Assembly: GCA_963675135.1 (NCBI GenBank)
Contig: OY776129.1
Coordinates: forward strand, 73,811,348-73,875,347
DNA length: 64,000 nucleotides
Origin: Galeopsis tetrahit
Lineage: Eukaryota > Streptophyta > Magnoliopsida > Lamiales > Lamiaceae
Direction: 5' to 3'
Made by a program: the position numbers and the translations under genes. Shown one piece after another: positions 11,041 through 23,009 of this stretch (positions within the stretch are counted from its first letter, which is position 1; each line of letters starts with the position of its first letter). The notes below the pieces were generated by a model. It had not been told where the DNA came from and made no database searches. It was given only the letters and a program-made list of their open reading frames with translations.

Positions 11041-13029
11041 CACCAAATTTAGGAGGGACACAAATTTTAAGAAAAAGGTAAATAAAATAGATAAAATAAA
11101 GATATTATAGGGTAATGGTTGAAGGACGATAGTTTTCATAAAGTGTATGAAACTACATTTGGTGGACAAAGAATATAAGGCAAATAAGACTACATTTTGT
11201 TGTCGGAGAGAGTATTTTTTTTCAAATTGATTTAGATGTTAAGGTCTTGGATAAATTATTCATAATTTTCAACTCTAATTTTGGCAATCATTCAACACTG
11301 AAGCTACTCAAGTGCGAAATATGCACAATTCTTTTAGGTCCATTTGATAATGTGTAAATTAGTCCAATGTAAATGGTTAGTCAAATCAAAAATTAGATGT
11401 TAAATTAGATCTATAATAAAAAAAATATATTCAATTTGATCTAATTTGTGCATATCAAATTATTGAAAGATACACTATTAGACTATTTGTGATTCAATCT
11501 AAACCAATTAAAATATCTGATCTAACAATAAATATTTCAAAATATATACAAATGTGACCTTACATTCGGATGATAATCATAACAAAAAACAATTTCAAAT
11601 ATTATCACGTGAATTTGATTACTCATTACTATACGTCTATTACCACTTACTTATCTCTTAACACTAAATAACTGTTGGTTCAATATCTATAGTTAAAATT
11701 TCTCAATAAATTAATTATTTTTGGCAAAATCATTGTCATAAATTAATACTATAATTGGAATGCAAGCATCGAAACAACTAATTAAGTAAAATTTGTATAT
11801 GAAAAAAGTGCAGTAATATCATATCAATTATTATCAACATAAAAAGATAATAATTCACATGCAATTAATTAAAAGAATGAAGCAATAATCAGTACAAATG
11901 AGATGGAAGAGCGTGTAATATGGCCCATTTCAACCCATGAATGAAATTGTAATAAAAGTCCAAAAGTGCATATTAAAAATGATTATAGTCATTAGTAGGT
12001 AAGGGCAGAGAGGCGAAAAACAGGCAACAATTATACAAATTTGTCAAAAAAGATAATTGAAATTTTGTCCACAATTCATCAGAAATATTGTCAGTCACTT
12101 GAAACGAGGATTGAAGAAGACAAATAACTTCTACAATATGTCGCTATGAAGTCCACATGTATTCTTATCTTTTAACTATTTATTAATTATTTTGACACAT
12201 AATTTATATTTTTAATACATAATACTAATATGCAAATTGTTTTGTTACTATGCTAAATAAACATTACATTTGTTAGTGTAAATATATATCCTATATTCTC
12301 CATTCACAAAATATATGCACTTTATGAAAATTATCATTCTTCTATTATCATTTAATTATTCAAATTGATAACTTTATTTACAAACAATCGATACGATTGA
12401 CCATGAACCCTATTATATCTATAATATTTTTAATTTATTTACTACTCATTTTTTTTTTTTAAAATACGTGTCCCTTCCAATAGAACTAACTACTGTGACT
12501 GAGATGATAATAAAAATATCATCACAGACAAAATGCCAAAATGGAATAAGACTATGAAGGACGGCCAGCTGTACTATCTAAACCAGACCTTTTGGACTAT
12601 CACGGGTTGCGAAACGGGCATGGGCAAAATATTGCCATTATATGGATATTTATAATTTTTTATTGATTTAAAAGTTGCACAAAATTTATTTGTGATTAAT
12701 ATTATATCAAACAAACTTTTTCATTTTTTTATGGGTGAATTAACATTTTTTTCTATTTCACGTTATTTGTAGTATAACCTCAAAATTTTAATAATATTTT
12801 TTAAAAATACAAAAATAAGCAAAAGAGGTAAATTGTTAATTCATTTTTTTAATCACTTAATTTAATAATTTACAAAACGATTATATACTCATTACTCAAT
12901 CCGTTCGAACATAATAATTAAAAAAATTATTGTATGTTCAAACTTAACATGCATACTTTTATAAATAAAAATATTTAACGACTGTTTTCAAATTCAATTA
13001 AAAACTTTTAAAACCACTTTTTATTTAAA
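11041..13029. other. AT-rich intergenic DNA, no gene seen
   Basis: No coding region or RNA gene is supported. A worn Stowaway-like right end (gtcggagagagta) lies near 11200-11213. The rest is AT-rich sequence without clear structure. Confidence 0.6.
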
Positions 13030-13262
13030 GGCAAAAACTTGTGTCTTTTTATGTGAGACGGATCTCTCATATTTCAAAATTTTGGGCGGATAACCCATAT
13101 TTGTTTTTCAATTTTGGTTTGTAAAAAAAGTGATAATATTTTTAACAAAAGTGACTCTCACTTTTTACTTAAACACATCACTTTTTGCTCAAACATTATC
13201 ACTTTTTATATATGAGGCCGTCTCACGGATCTCATTCTGTGAGATGGTCTCACCTAAGACTA
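13030..13262. repeat. Putative MITE with GTGAGACGG / CCGTCTCAC ends
   Basis: TGTGAGACGGATCTCTCAT near 13050 is mirrored by GAGGCCGTCTCACGGATCTC near 13215 and by GAGATGGTCTCACCTAAGAC at 13241-13260. Between them lie AAAAAGTGATAATATTTTT-type half-sites. The structure is an inverted-repeat element, but the exact termini and target duplication were not resolved. Confidence 0.5.
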
Positions 13263-13748
13263 GCCCTTATTCAAAAGTTGTAAGGGAACTTTAAAAATAA
13301 ATGATTTTGAAAGACTAAAACTATTAGTTGGATTTACAAATACATTCTTATTCAATCAATTCACTAATACATTATTATTTTTTATATATATAGATAATTA
13401 ATACTCTATTAGTCCAGCAATTACTTTTACATTTTTTTTTTCAAGACGTTACACAATAATTTTTACACTTTTAAAATATAAAACTTTTTATGAACTTTCT
13501 CCTCATAATAATATTCTCAATTTTACGCAAATGTCTTTTTTTTTTTTTTAAATATACACACAAGTCAACTCATTTATTTACTTGGTACATAAAATTATGA
13601 AATAAATGAGCCGCGCACATTTACGAATGGTGAGGGTTAGCTTACAATTATCCCTTTTTATAGCCGACTTCAATTTGATGGTTTACACTTTACACACCAC
13701 AAGCGGAAGCGGCTACAAACAAAAACTGTAACCCTAACAAGACCAATC

Positions 13749-13838
13749 AGTGGGCCCCATGCATCATATTTTGGTTTGGGTCCCGCAGAGGCCGAAAGAA
13801 AAGCAACTCTGTGTTCCAGTGGACCCCACAAGCCCATA
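13749..13838 (+). promoter_or_regulatory. TCP-like / site II motif cluster upstream of the DUF3527 gene
   Basis: Within 90 bases the sequence holds GTGGGCCCCAT (about 13750), TGGGTCCCGC (about 13779), GTGGACCCCAC (about 13819) and AAGCCCATAAT. These match TCP-factor cores (GTGGNCCC) and site II-like GGCCCA/GCCCA elements common in promoters of broadly expressed plant genes. The cluster lies just before the pyrimidine-rich leader of the DUF3527 gene. The factor assignment is inference from motif form. Confidence 0.4.
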
Positions 13839-13949
13839 ATATCATCTAGTGCGATGCATCCACACCTCCAGATTTGGTTCTGCCTGATCATCAATTAACA
13901 ACTCGTTTTTAGCCGTCCGATTCTTTTCCAAGGCAAATCGCCGATTGAT

Positions 13950-15684
13950 TCTCTCTCTCATCATTAGCAGCTTTACTCAGTAGCAGGGAGGGATGCACAT
14001 TTTGTTCGCGGGAGTTTTTCTCTCTCTATACGTATAGTGCTGATATTGTATCTCTACATTTCTATCTTTTCAGCATCCTCTTTTCTCTCTTCTCCGGCAT
14101 CGAACGAAGAGTATGCTTCATTCAATTCTAAGAAGATTTCTTGCTTTTCACTGACCCTGTTCTCATTCTGAAATTCTTTGCTTTGCCTTCAGTGTAAGTT
14201 CGTTTCTTCCTTATGAGTTCTCTGCGGTTTTTTCTTTTTCTTTCTGTTTTTCCTCTTTTACTACAACATTGACCGGTCCTTGAATCTGTTCCTGTTTTTG
14301 CATCTTCATGAAAAATTTCTTGTTCTGTTGTGATTTTTTTCAGCTAGTTATGTTTTACTTCTTGAGTTTTTTCGAGTTGTTGTTGGTGCTCTTTGTTAAT
14401 GACGGTTTCTAATTGGTGAAAAATCGCGGAGTAACTGTTTCTGTTTATTTGTTTTATATTGTTTGGATCTGTTTTTTTTTCTGATTAATGATGGAACCTA
14501 CATTTGTGTGTGTGTGTGTGTGTTTGTTTCTTCCTTCTCTTTCCCCCTTTCCTTTGAGCCGAAGCTTTGCTAATGCTAATCTAGTCCCCCAAATTTACCG
14601 ATTTGTGAATTTGGTATGGGGAATGACAGGGAACCAATGTAGGTACATCTTCTAGTTCTATTGGATTCGCCAATAGCAAGATAATAATCTAGACTCCAGA
14701 AATCAAAGCTAACATCATCGGGATCACTAGTCTCTTAAATATGTGTATCTGGACATAATTTCAAGATTTACTTTCTAGTCATTGTACAGTTACTAATAAT
14801 TAGATGTAAGAATAAGTATTTTACTTGCCCCATCTCGGTGTCTACGCACTTGAATTCACTTAAATTCTGGATAACTGATCCTGATTATGGTGCAAACTTC
14901 ATGTTTCTTTGCTGATATATCTTTTTGGTTGGGCATTTTTTCTATAACCACTTTCCGTTGTAAAGTTCTCTAAGGTCTTGAGCTATATTTCAGCTTTGAT
15001 ACTTGTTTGAAGCAAAAAGCTCATTCATAGCTCTGATTTTTATTTTCATTTGCTAGTGCAGCAACACAGTAGTGGAAACTTGGAAAGTAGCATTTCAAAG
15101 AATGTTGCGTTTTTGGATTGGTTTTGGAAATTTTATCATAAGAGGGCTGATTTTCCTGCTTATTTATTTATTTTAAATCTTTCCAACTCATCTGGTTATG
15201 TCGAATTAAAATAAAATAGATGAATCTATACATATGCATTTTGATGTTTCAACCAGTTAAGAAACTGGCTACAAATATTAATGATCAAACCATGAAGGGC
15301 GACTTCTTGTTTTTGTTTCAGCTTTGTTTGTTGCCGCTGATTTCTCTTTCCTTGCTTCTCTCTATTGCATATTTTACTAAAGAAGCTAAAATTGTGTTTC
15401 TTCGTATTAACTCATCTGGGAATAGACATAATAATCTCAGAACTTAATTAAAATTCCAAAAGATTGAGATGGATGTTCTTGAATCACTTAATCTAGGATT
15501 ACATGTGGCTGATCAGAGGATAATCATCCATTACCTAGTATCAAGAAAGTTGGTTAAATACTGAAATTGAATTCATTGTGGTTTCCTTTCTCAGGAAAAA
15601 GAGAAGGCGTCCTAAGGAAACAATGAGATTGCAAGTTTCAACTGCAATTTTAGTTTCCAACTGCAGTAAGTGAAGATGTAATAC
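13950..15684 (+). other. 5' leader and leader intron of the DUF3527 gene
   Basis: A CT-rich leader (tctctctctc near 13951, again 14020 and 14080-14100) is followed by a consensus donor GTAAGT at about 14192 and a pyrimidine-rich acceptor TTTCCTTTCTCAG ending at 15595, suggesting a leader intron of about 1.4 kb with a T-rich body and a (TG)n tract at about 14504-14523. Between the acceptor and the chosen ATG (15685) there is a 16-codon upstream frame at 15623-15673 and an ATG-TAA at 15676, which could dampen translation. Transcription start is not defined by the sequence. Confidence 0.55.
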
Positions 15685-18397
15685 ATGCCATCTAGCATGA
15701 AGCTTAGTTCTACAAGTGTAGAATCATCTAAAGACATGGGGCATGTCCTAAGGCAGGAGAGAAGCTCGGAGCGACAACAGAATCTGGATGCTGTTAAAGA
15801 GAAAATTCCATCGCCCTGGGGAGAAAATCGATTATTGTTTCAAGACAAGCATAGAGTTCGACATTCTTTTAGCCAGCCCTACATTGATCCAAAATGTGAA
15901 TTGAGACAGAACGCAAGTGGTGAGAAAGTGGCTCAGTCCAAATCTTCAGAAATTAATCGAAAGACTCTGCCTGGTGGTAAAGCTTGTGATGATAATGAGC
16001 TTATAAAGCACATGTCAAATTTGCCTGGGTTTCTCCTGAAAGTGGAGAAGGAAAAAACCATCCAAGATAAGGCACTAAATTTTGGTGTTCTTGATTGGAA
16101 GCGTTTGGAGAAATGGAAGTATACCGAGCGTATGCCTGGAAAACTTCCGAAGAGAACATCATCAAGTGGAAAGTCCCTTTCTTCAGCAAGTGGACCACCT
16201 AAACTAGTTCAAAACATGAGAAAACAACCCTCTTCACAGAGTCATAATCCCAGTTTGGCGTATTCAGCCAAACAGCCAATGCCACGTGGTTCACGTTTTA
16301 GTTCACCTCAGAGGCAACCATCTCCACCCCACAGTTCACTTCTCAATTCGTCAAAGAAAGAAAGTAAGTGTCTCTATCACATGGAAAAAGAATCTGTTGG
16401 GTGTATCAAGTCTAAAGGAAAGGAGACATGCGACCAAGAATATCAAGCTGCGGAAAGCTTCAGGATTGGTAGGCAGCAAGACGATTTTCAGCAGAGAGTT
16501 GAGCTTTATGGTCAAAGTGGTTCTCAGACAACCGTTTTCAACAGCAAGAGGAAGGACACAGGGAAAGATATGATGTCAGAAAGGGAAGGTTCATCTTCAT
16601 CAACTACGCAGGGGAAACATAAGGTTTCTCTCCTCTCACCTAACAAAAGTGCTCAGGGGAAAACGAGTGAGATGAGATTTGAGGAAGTGAAAGAAGCTCC
16701 ACAAAATAGTGTGCTCCAAGTACCCAAACAGTTCCACGAGAAGAGATGCTCAGAGAGTTCTCAGTCTACAGAATTGAGGGCCTCAGTTGATGCTCAAGTA
16801 TCAGCACTAACTGAAAACAGATTGTCTGATTTCTTTTCTCAAGAGCTCTACTCTGGTGATATTCCACATTCTTGTCCCCTGCCTTCTCAGGCTATTGATG
16901 TGGATATTTGCACAAATTCTGCCACTTCCCTATCATCCAAAGCAAAATGTCCATTGGTGAATGAAGAAACTAGCAGGCCTTCAATTTCACCTGAGGCTTC
17001 CAATAGAAAACAAGCTGAAGTTGCTGAACAGCCCACTGTGAAAGGAAGAACTCCCTCCCCCACACGTCGATTCAGCTTTAACCTTGGAAGGATGGGCAGA
17101 AGTTTTAGCTTTAAGGAGATCTCAGCTGCTCCACAATCTAGTTCTTCATACACCGTTGTTAGATCGGGCCCAGTGAGGCCCGAAGTCACCCCTGGCATGG
17201 ATAACTCTGAAAAAGACCAGGGAGATGCTCGTAATAGAGGAAGGTCCAGCCCATTAAGGAGATTGCTGGATCCATTGCTGAAGCACAAAACAGCCCCTGA
17301 GACTGTTCGACCACCAAGTGAAAGCTCACGCCCTATGAATGCCACTACAACGAGTACCAAGGGGCCTTCTAAAGAGAGGAAGCCTGAGGCATCAACTTTT
17401 CAAGCTCTTCTGCAGCTCACTTTCAGGAACGGACTGCCTTTCTTTAAACTTGTGGTTGAAAACAGCAAGGACATGCTAGCTGCTGCTGTGAAGAAGTTGC
17501 CAACTTCTGGAAAGAACGATCCTTGCTTAATTTACTCATTCTACTCTGTTCACGAGATTAAGAAAAAGAGCATGAACTGGATAAATCAAGGATCAAAAAG
17601 TAAAACCTATAGCCTTGGCTATAATATCATCGGCCAGATGAAGATTTCAAACACGGGAGATACTAGTGAACACGATGCAAGGGAATGCGTGCTGTATGGT
17701 GCTGATCCTGCCCAGGTAGACAAGCAGAATCTTGAATTCTTACCAAACAGGGAGATTGCAGCTATTGTTGTAAAAAACCAACTGTTTGAAAGGAGGGATT
17801 TTCTGCAAAACTCTGGGTTGGCAGTCATACTTCCTGGTGGTGTTCATGGTATGCCAATTAAAGGGGCACCTTCATCATTAATTAACCGTTGGAGATCTGC
17901 TGGATCATGTGATTGTGGGGGGTGGGACGTAGGCTGCAAGGTGCGAATACTTGCTGACAGTGGAAAAAACAGCAGCAACATTTTTCAAGAATCAATGTCT
18001 AGCTCTGTTGATCATGTCAGCCTTTATGTACAGGTACTCTTGATGCTTGTTTATACCTTTCTGGTTTCAAACTTTGTAAAATGACCATTCACACCTTTGA
18101 TTTTCTTTCTTACAGGGTGGAGAACAGAAGAGCAAGCCTGTTTTCAGCTTAAAACCATTCAGCAATGAGTTCTACTCTCTTGAATTGGATGCATCGCTTT
18201 CTTTGTTGGAGGCATTTGCTACGAGTGTAGCGTATGTCACTTGTTGGAAGTTTCCGGAAATAATAGAGACGAAAGGCGAATCAGAAGTAGAACATACACC
18301 AGAAACTGGTTCGAGGAAAATGCTAAACATGTTGAAAGAGCAAATACCTGCTAAATACGTAACGTGCCCGCCCTTATCTCCAGCGGGGAGGATTTAA
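15685..18397 (+). CDS. DUF3527 domain protein (2 coding exons, 876 aa)
   Basis: Coding exons are 15685-18033 and 18116-18397, with an 82-bp GT-AG intron (CAG/GTACTC ... CTTACAG/GGTGGA) in phase 0. Without splicing the frame would stop at 18084, so the intron is needed for the conserved end. The first 560 residues are serine- and charge-rich and probably disordered, with a basic TPSPTRRFSFNLGRMGRSFS segment. From about residue 570 the sequence is conserved (TFQALLQLTFRNGLPFFKLV, LIYSFYSVHEIKKKS, VILPGGVHGMPIKGAPSSL, RWRSAGSCDCGGWDVGCK) and continues into exon 2 (LLEAFATSVAYVTCWKFPE). This is the plant DUF3527 family, whose molecular role is not established. The 3' end faces the NTF2-like gene. 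Family confidence is high; function is unknown. Confidence 0.9.
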
Positions 18398-18656
18398 AAA
18401 CTGTAGCTAAGGGCAAGCAAGCGTTAGATACTTTGTTTTTTTTAACTACTGAGGAGCCACACATATATGAATATACATATGTGACCTCTGTAAATTTGCA
18501 TCAACTCTTGTTAATCTGTAAAGTTGGATTTTGTTGCAGACGATACACCCATTAGTATTAACATGGTTATCACTAGTCCTTTAACACACTCTTCTTTGTC
18601 TTGTCATCGATTGTCTTTATATATGGCATTACTTGTGAATATATATTGGATGCCTA

Positions 18657-18673
18657 GAGAGAGAGAGAGAGAG
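18657..18673. repeat. (GA)n microsatellite
   Basis: A perfect AG dinucleotide run lies in the probable 3' untranslated region of the DUF3527 gene, and a second, shorter one lies at about 18804-18816. Confidence 0.85.
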
Positions 18674-18694
18674 ATGGTTTTTCCTCGGCCTTTC

Positions 18695-18700
18695 AATAAA
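18695..18700 (+). terminator. Candidate poly(A) signal AATAAA, DUF3527 gene
   Basis: AATAAA followed by T-rich DNA (ttccatttgatatatg), about 300 bases after the stop. It is a plausible near-upstream element. Plant poly(A) signals are loose, so confidence is modest. Confidence 0.4.
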
Positions 18701-18963
18701 GTGTTCCATTTGATATATGTCAGTGTCACCATATTTGCTTTATTTTGCATATCAGCATAGCATGTAAAAATATGTGATAGCCATGCCATCATGTGTGGAT
18801 GAGGGAGAGAGAGAGACAATTCAAACACGAATTTAGCAGCTATCACCGATTCAAACACTATATAACAAAGAAAACGCCTCCACAGCCAGCAAAAATGGCC
18901 TAGTGTTTTACACAACATTACAAAGATTGAACGATATCCAGGGAGAGCTAACTACATCTTTTA

Positions 18964-20364
18964 TTACAGATCAACATAGGATGCATGATGAATACATATA
19001 AACCACTGACCATCAACCTTCTCAAAAACATTCGAAGCAAAATGTCTCCCCCAGCTACTCCCCTTCGTCTTAACCATTTCAATGCACGTAACATAACCTA
19101 CCTCCCCTCTCACATGAACCTGAACATCCTTGATCTCAATTTCAAGGGGAAACTCGTAATCTGCCCAAACAAATTCCCAGCTCCCCATTACAAGGTCATG
19201 TCCCGATATGCCACTCACACCAGGGTGTACAACACACACGTGCTCACCCTTTGACCAGAGACCTTGCATAGCAGCTAGATCCCCATTTCTGAATGAATTA
19301 TAAAATCTTGCATTTGCTGCTAATACCGAAGCCTTGCTATCTTCCTGGAGAAGTCGAAGACTATCCCTGATTTTTGCTGCTCGGGTATAGTTCTCTTCTT
19401 CTATGGCAATTTGTAGTTCTCGCTCTAAAGTTTGTTCGTTCAATAAGATGCTTTCACCACTTGAGCTTCCACCAGACTCTTCTCTTGTAACTTGGCATGA
19501 TATCAACGAGCGTGGTCTGGATGCTTGCCTCAAGGTACTGTTCTGAAAAGGTAAACAATCAAGATTTCTACCTTATAACTGAAACACATTCTTCAAACAA
19601 GAATCTACTAAAGTATACCGTGAAGCTAGAGCATGAGAAACAGATTGCAATTTAGCTTGTTCTCCGAAATGTCCAGTCAAAACCAAATTGTGCTGTCTGT
19701 GAGTACATACATGGATACGACGATTGAACATCCCACCACTATCCATGCAACAGCCATGTCTACGTTCTCTGCTATTTAACATTACCTAAAACCACAATGA
19801 TTAGGCATAAGAAACTATCATAATAATATCTTGAATGTGCCCTGAGTACTAAAGATTAGCTCAAGTTGTCCTCACTGTGATGAGGATTAGGAAACATTAT
19901 CAAATCTATCTTTCTCACATAAATAATCAATATATTAGTGTGAAAGTAGGAAAGTTTGATGGATTTGAATCAGTCAACGACTCAACATTACACATCTCAC
20001 ACAAGAAGTCGCCATATCTTACTGTCTTGAATTTCTTGAAAACCCCCCAAATTCTTGAAATTCAATATAAAGAATTACAAATTGGGTTCACAAAGTCTAG
20101 CACAAACATCGAATTCAATGTCAAACACATACATAATAGCACCGAAAACGAAGTCAACGAGCTATGATACATAACTTCAAATCCAGCCACAAATGCACAC
20201 ACACAATACAGTTCCCTAGTAAAATTGAAGGAAAAAAGACATATATATATATAAAAAAAATTACAATAATAGCAAATACTCACAACGTCTCGTGCATGAC
20301 TGAAGAAACTAGGCGGATTCAAGCGAGGCTTCAAAGAAAGCGCAGAAAAATTCGATACCTCCAT
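18964..20364 (-). CDS. UVR-motif / NTF2-SnoaL-like protein, probably plastid (3 exons, 273 aa)
   Basis: Minus-strand exons are 20284-20364 (ATG at 20364), 19619-19785 and 18964-19537. Splice sites: GTT/GTGAGT to TTTTAG/GTAATG, then CACG/GTATAC to CAGAACAG/TACC. The last acceptor needs the second of two AGs five bases apart; the first shifts the frame to an immediate TGA. Residues about 1-80 are serine/arginine-rich and fit a transit peptide (prediction by eye). Residues about 120-145 (LERELQIAIEEENYTRAAKI) match the UVR motif, and about 153-270 form an NTF2/SnoaL-like fold (ARFYNSFRNGDLAAMQGLW, WGRHFASNVFEKVDGQWFIC). It resembles the NTF2-family protein with a UVR motif known in Arabidopsis (AT3G09250 type). 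No catalytic role is known. The stop is TAA-TAA and overlaps an AATAAA signal. Confidence 0.85.
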
Positions 20365-20647
20365 TGAGGAAAATATCTCACCAGCTGCGGATGATAGAGA
20401 GAACAAACGAAGCAATTACAAAACGAAGATACACTGCAAATCCATAATTTGTTTTCGGATATTTCGATGAAGGAAATCGACTTACTCTTTTTGACTGGTA
20501 GGAGAGAGATCACGAAAGATTGCAAATAGACTACGACGGTCGCATCTGCACTGATTTGGAAGATGAAACCTCAACCGTTGGATTTAACGACGCTATTTTA
20601 TTGGGCCAGTAGTTGACTTTGTTTAGAATGGGCTATCTAATTATTTG
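20365..20647 (-). promoter_or_regulatory. Promoter and 5' leader of the NTF2-like gene, bounded by a transposon
   Basis: Only 283 bases separate the start codon from the TIR element at 20648. The region holds a TTGGGCC-type site II core (about 20597-20605) and a TTTTATTGGG stretch on the plus strand that reads as CCCAATAAAA on the gene strand. The transposon therefore ends inside or beside the promoter. Exact transcription start is not visible. Confidence 0.4.
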
Positions 20648-21516
20648 GGTACCGACTATTTACACCTCCATTTACGTTGGATGCACTCCCCCAATCTCAT
20701 AATACTTAAGTAAATATTACATTACTAAATGCATCTCACTATTAACTACACTCCTCGTTTAGCCTTTAAACATTAAACCTAATTTCTGCTGCAACTGCCA
20801 CCATTAAAAACCTAGAAAAATCTGATTTTTTTTTTTTTTTTTAATTTTGACAAACTAGATAGTGTATATGGTCTACCTGAAATCCACGAATTTTTTTAAA
20901 AAAAAAAAATCGACAATTTAATGTCGACCATATACACTCTCGTCGACATCTTGTCGATGAAAGTTTATATGATCGACATTAAATTGTCGAAAATATTAAA
21001 AAAAAAAAAAAATATATATATACATAAAACCCTAACAAAAAAAAATGCGGTCGGCATCTTGGACCAGGCGGCGACGGAGGTGAGGTCGATCGGGAGCGGG
21101 GACGGCGGGTTGAACATTTTTTTTTTTGCAGAAAATCGAGGGAGGGTCGCGCCGGTGAAAAGAGAATCGATTGTAAGGGAGAAAAAAGGGGTCGGGTCGG
21201 TGAAGAGAGAATCGAGGGAGGAGGCTACACCGGTGAGGAGATAATCGCGACCGAGGGAGGGGGTTGCGCTGGTGAAAAGAGGGAGAGGAATGGGGCCGCC
21301 GGGGGCAACGGGTGGAAAGTGAAAAATAAGAGAGAGAGATAAATTAGGGTTATAAATTAGGGTTTGGGGATGGTGTGTTCAGTAAATGTATTTTATAGAC
21401 TGAAATAGTATTTGTGACAATTAGAAAGAGGGTGTATCTATCTTAGTAAAAAATTTGGGGATGCATCAATCGGGGGTGCACTCTCAGTGCAAATGGAGGT
21501 GTAAATAGTCAAACCC
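20648..21516. mobile_element. Hairpin-bearing TIR element, copy A
   Basis: An 869-bp element with long terminal inverted repeats: left GGGTACCGACTATTTACACC, right (reverse-complemented) GGGTTTGACTATTTACACC, continuing through TCCATTT and GCACTCCCCC-like runs. Flanking 8-mers AATTATTT (20640-20647) and ATTTATTT (21517-21524) match at 7 of 8. The interior has an 81-bp foldback (20910-20990) and then a GC-rich block (about 21047-21310) with GGCGGCGAC and GAGGGAGG runs. No transposase. Same family as 21581-22684 and 46913-47749; the superfamily (hAT or Mutator type) is undecided because the 8-bp duplication and GGG start point in different directions. Confidence 0.85.
20910..20990. repeat. Internal hairpin of copy A (arms about 40 bp)
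   Basis: The left arm starts TCGACAATTTAATGTCGACC; the reverse complement of the right arm starts TCGACAATTTAATGTCGATC. The arms stay alignable through CATATA, CTCT/TTTC and CGTCGACA, so the RNA or single-stranded DNA would fold into a stem of about 38-40 bp with almost no loop. CGAC/GTCG tetramers recur through both arms. Confidence 0.9.
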
Positions 21517-22156
21517 ATTTATTTGTCTATAGGCCCGATCGAATTCGATCTACTCGTACAATTATTATAGGATTATTTAAGGGTTGGGGTATATACCCCT
21601 CCAGCTTTGTTTAATGCACTCCCCCGATACTTACACTCCCCAATTTATACTGAAAGGATACATGCACTCCCCCAAATTACCTTTTATACCTTTTTCTCTT
21701 AAAATTTCTAAGATAAATACACTCCCCACAAAAACTCTAATTTTACTAAACCCTAATTTTCTCCTTTAATTACTCCCTTAACTCATTCTTTCTCCTCCCT
21801 TCTTCATCCTCAACTTGCCGCCGCCATCGGCCCACTGTCGCCGCCCTTCATCCGTCCACTGTCGTCGCCCTTCATCCGTCGTCGCCTTTCCTCCATCGCC
21901 GCCCTTCGTCCGCCGCCGCACGAAGATGCAACAGGTAAACTTTTTTTTATCTTTTTTATCTGCTGCACAAGGCAGCGGCGGCGGCCGATCTCCCGCTAAC
22001 TAGCGCCGTCGCCGCTCTTTGCCCCACCCCCCAAGAGTCCTCCCCCTTCGTTGCCGCCGTTCTTCGCGCCACCCCCAATTTGTCCCGCCGCCGCCGCTCG
22101 TCCTACCAGGTAAGTTTTTTTTTCTGGCTTTTCTTCGTCTCTAGTTTTTTTTTTTT

Positions 22157-22239
22157 TCGACAATACTGAGTCTACCAAAACCACTCCCGTCGATAAATTA
22201 TTGTTGATGAGAGTGTTTTTGGTCGACTCAATATTATCA
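22157..22239. repeat. Internal hairpin 1 of copy B
   Basis: The left arm begins TCGACAATACTGAGTCTACC; the reverse-complemented right arm begins TGATAATATTGAGTCGACC. Pairing continues through AAAACCACTC / AAAAACACTC and the CGTCGATAA / CATCAACAA tips. The stem is about 40 bp with several mismatches. The arm sequence differs from that of copy A while the fold is kept. Confidence 0.85.
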
Positions 22240-22282
22240 AAAATTTCAATTTTTAATTTTTTTTAAAAAAAATTCTTTCGAA

Positions 22283-22372
22283 AAAATCTTATTGACCGGA
22301 GTGTTTTTGGTCGACAAACCAGTGTCGACGGGACAAATTTTGGTCGACTCTGGTTTGTCGAAAATAAGATTT
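22283..22372. repeat. Internal hairpin 2 of copy B
   Basis: Outer arms AAATCTTATT and AATAAGATTT enclose an inner palindrome, GTCGACAAACCAGTGTCGAC against GTCGACTCTGGTTTGTCGA. The outer and inner pairings cannot be fully co-linear, so the region may be two overlapping foldbacks. The GACAAACCAGTGTCG core recurs in copy C at about 47129-47143. Confidence 0.75.
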
Positions 22373-23009
22373 TTTTTTTATTTCTAAAATTTTATTTAGG
22401 GGCGGCGGTAGGTGCCGGAGGTTGGACGGTGGCCGGAGGTTTGGCGGCGGCAGTGGCAGCAGGAGGTTTGGCGGCAGCGGTGGCAGCCGGAGGTTGGGTG
22501 GCGACGGCGACGTTCGGTGGGCGGAGGCGGGCTAATAACTCTCAAATTAGGGTTAGAGTTATAGGGAGTGTATGTATCTTTGGTATTTTATGAAAAGGGT
22601 AAAATAGACCGTTTATATGAATATTAAATTAATAAAAGGGGGGGAGTGTATTAAATAAAGTTGGAGGGGTATATACCTCAACCCTTATTTAACTATGGGC
22701 ACAGATTTGGCCCGTACAATTATTACAAGGCTGGTATTAAGGGCGCGGCTAAAGGCATCCGGATTTGGCATCCGGATTTCCTATGAGTACACCCACGGAG
22801 AATTTTTTTTGTTCCAGGGGTGGTGCGAAAAGACGTTTTTACCCCTTTTGTAGTTTTTTTTTTTAAAAAAGCCGGATGAGTACACCCATCTATTCCGATT
22901 CACACGCGATTCATCATTTCGCATACGAATCATTTCAGATTCCCACCATCAACACCAAAACATCAAAAATCTTAAAAATTCAAAATGTCAACAAAAAAAA
23001 TAAAATCTT

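Larger units (their letters stand above)
21581..22684. mobile_element. Hairpin-bearing TIR element, copy B
   Basis: A 1104-bp element. Left end GGGTTGGGGTATATACCCCT, right end reverse-complemented GGGTTGAGGTATATACCCCT, followed on both sides by CCA-ACTTT/GCTTT and AATGCACTCCCCC-like sequence. Perfect 8-bp duplication TTATTTAA at 21573-21580 and 22685-22692. Inside are a CT/GC-rich block (21790-22105, with CCGCCGCC runs), two CGAC-type foldbacks (22157-22239, 22283-22372) and a GGCGGCGG / GCCGGAGGTTGG repeat block (22400-22535). No transposase. The GC-rich blocks may be captured gene fragments, as in Pack-MULEs; that is inference. Confidence 0.88.

Noticed and set aside
15220..15447. Frame of 75 codons in the leader intron of the DUF3527 gene
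   Set aside because: It lies inside the inferred leader intron, lacks homology that I recognise and has intron-like T-rich composition.
16887..17360. 157-codon minus-strand frame inside the DUF3527 exon
   Set aside because: It is the antisense shadow of a real conserved exon on the other strand.
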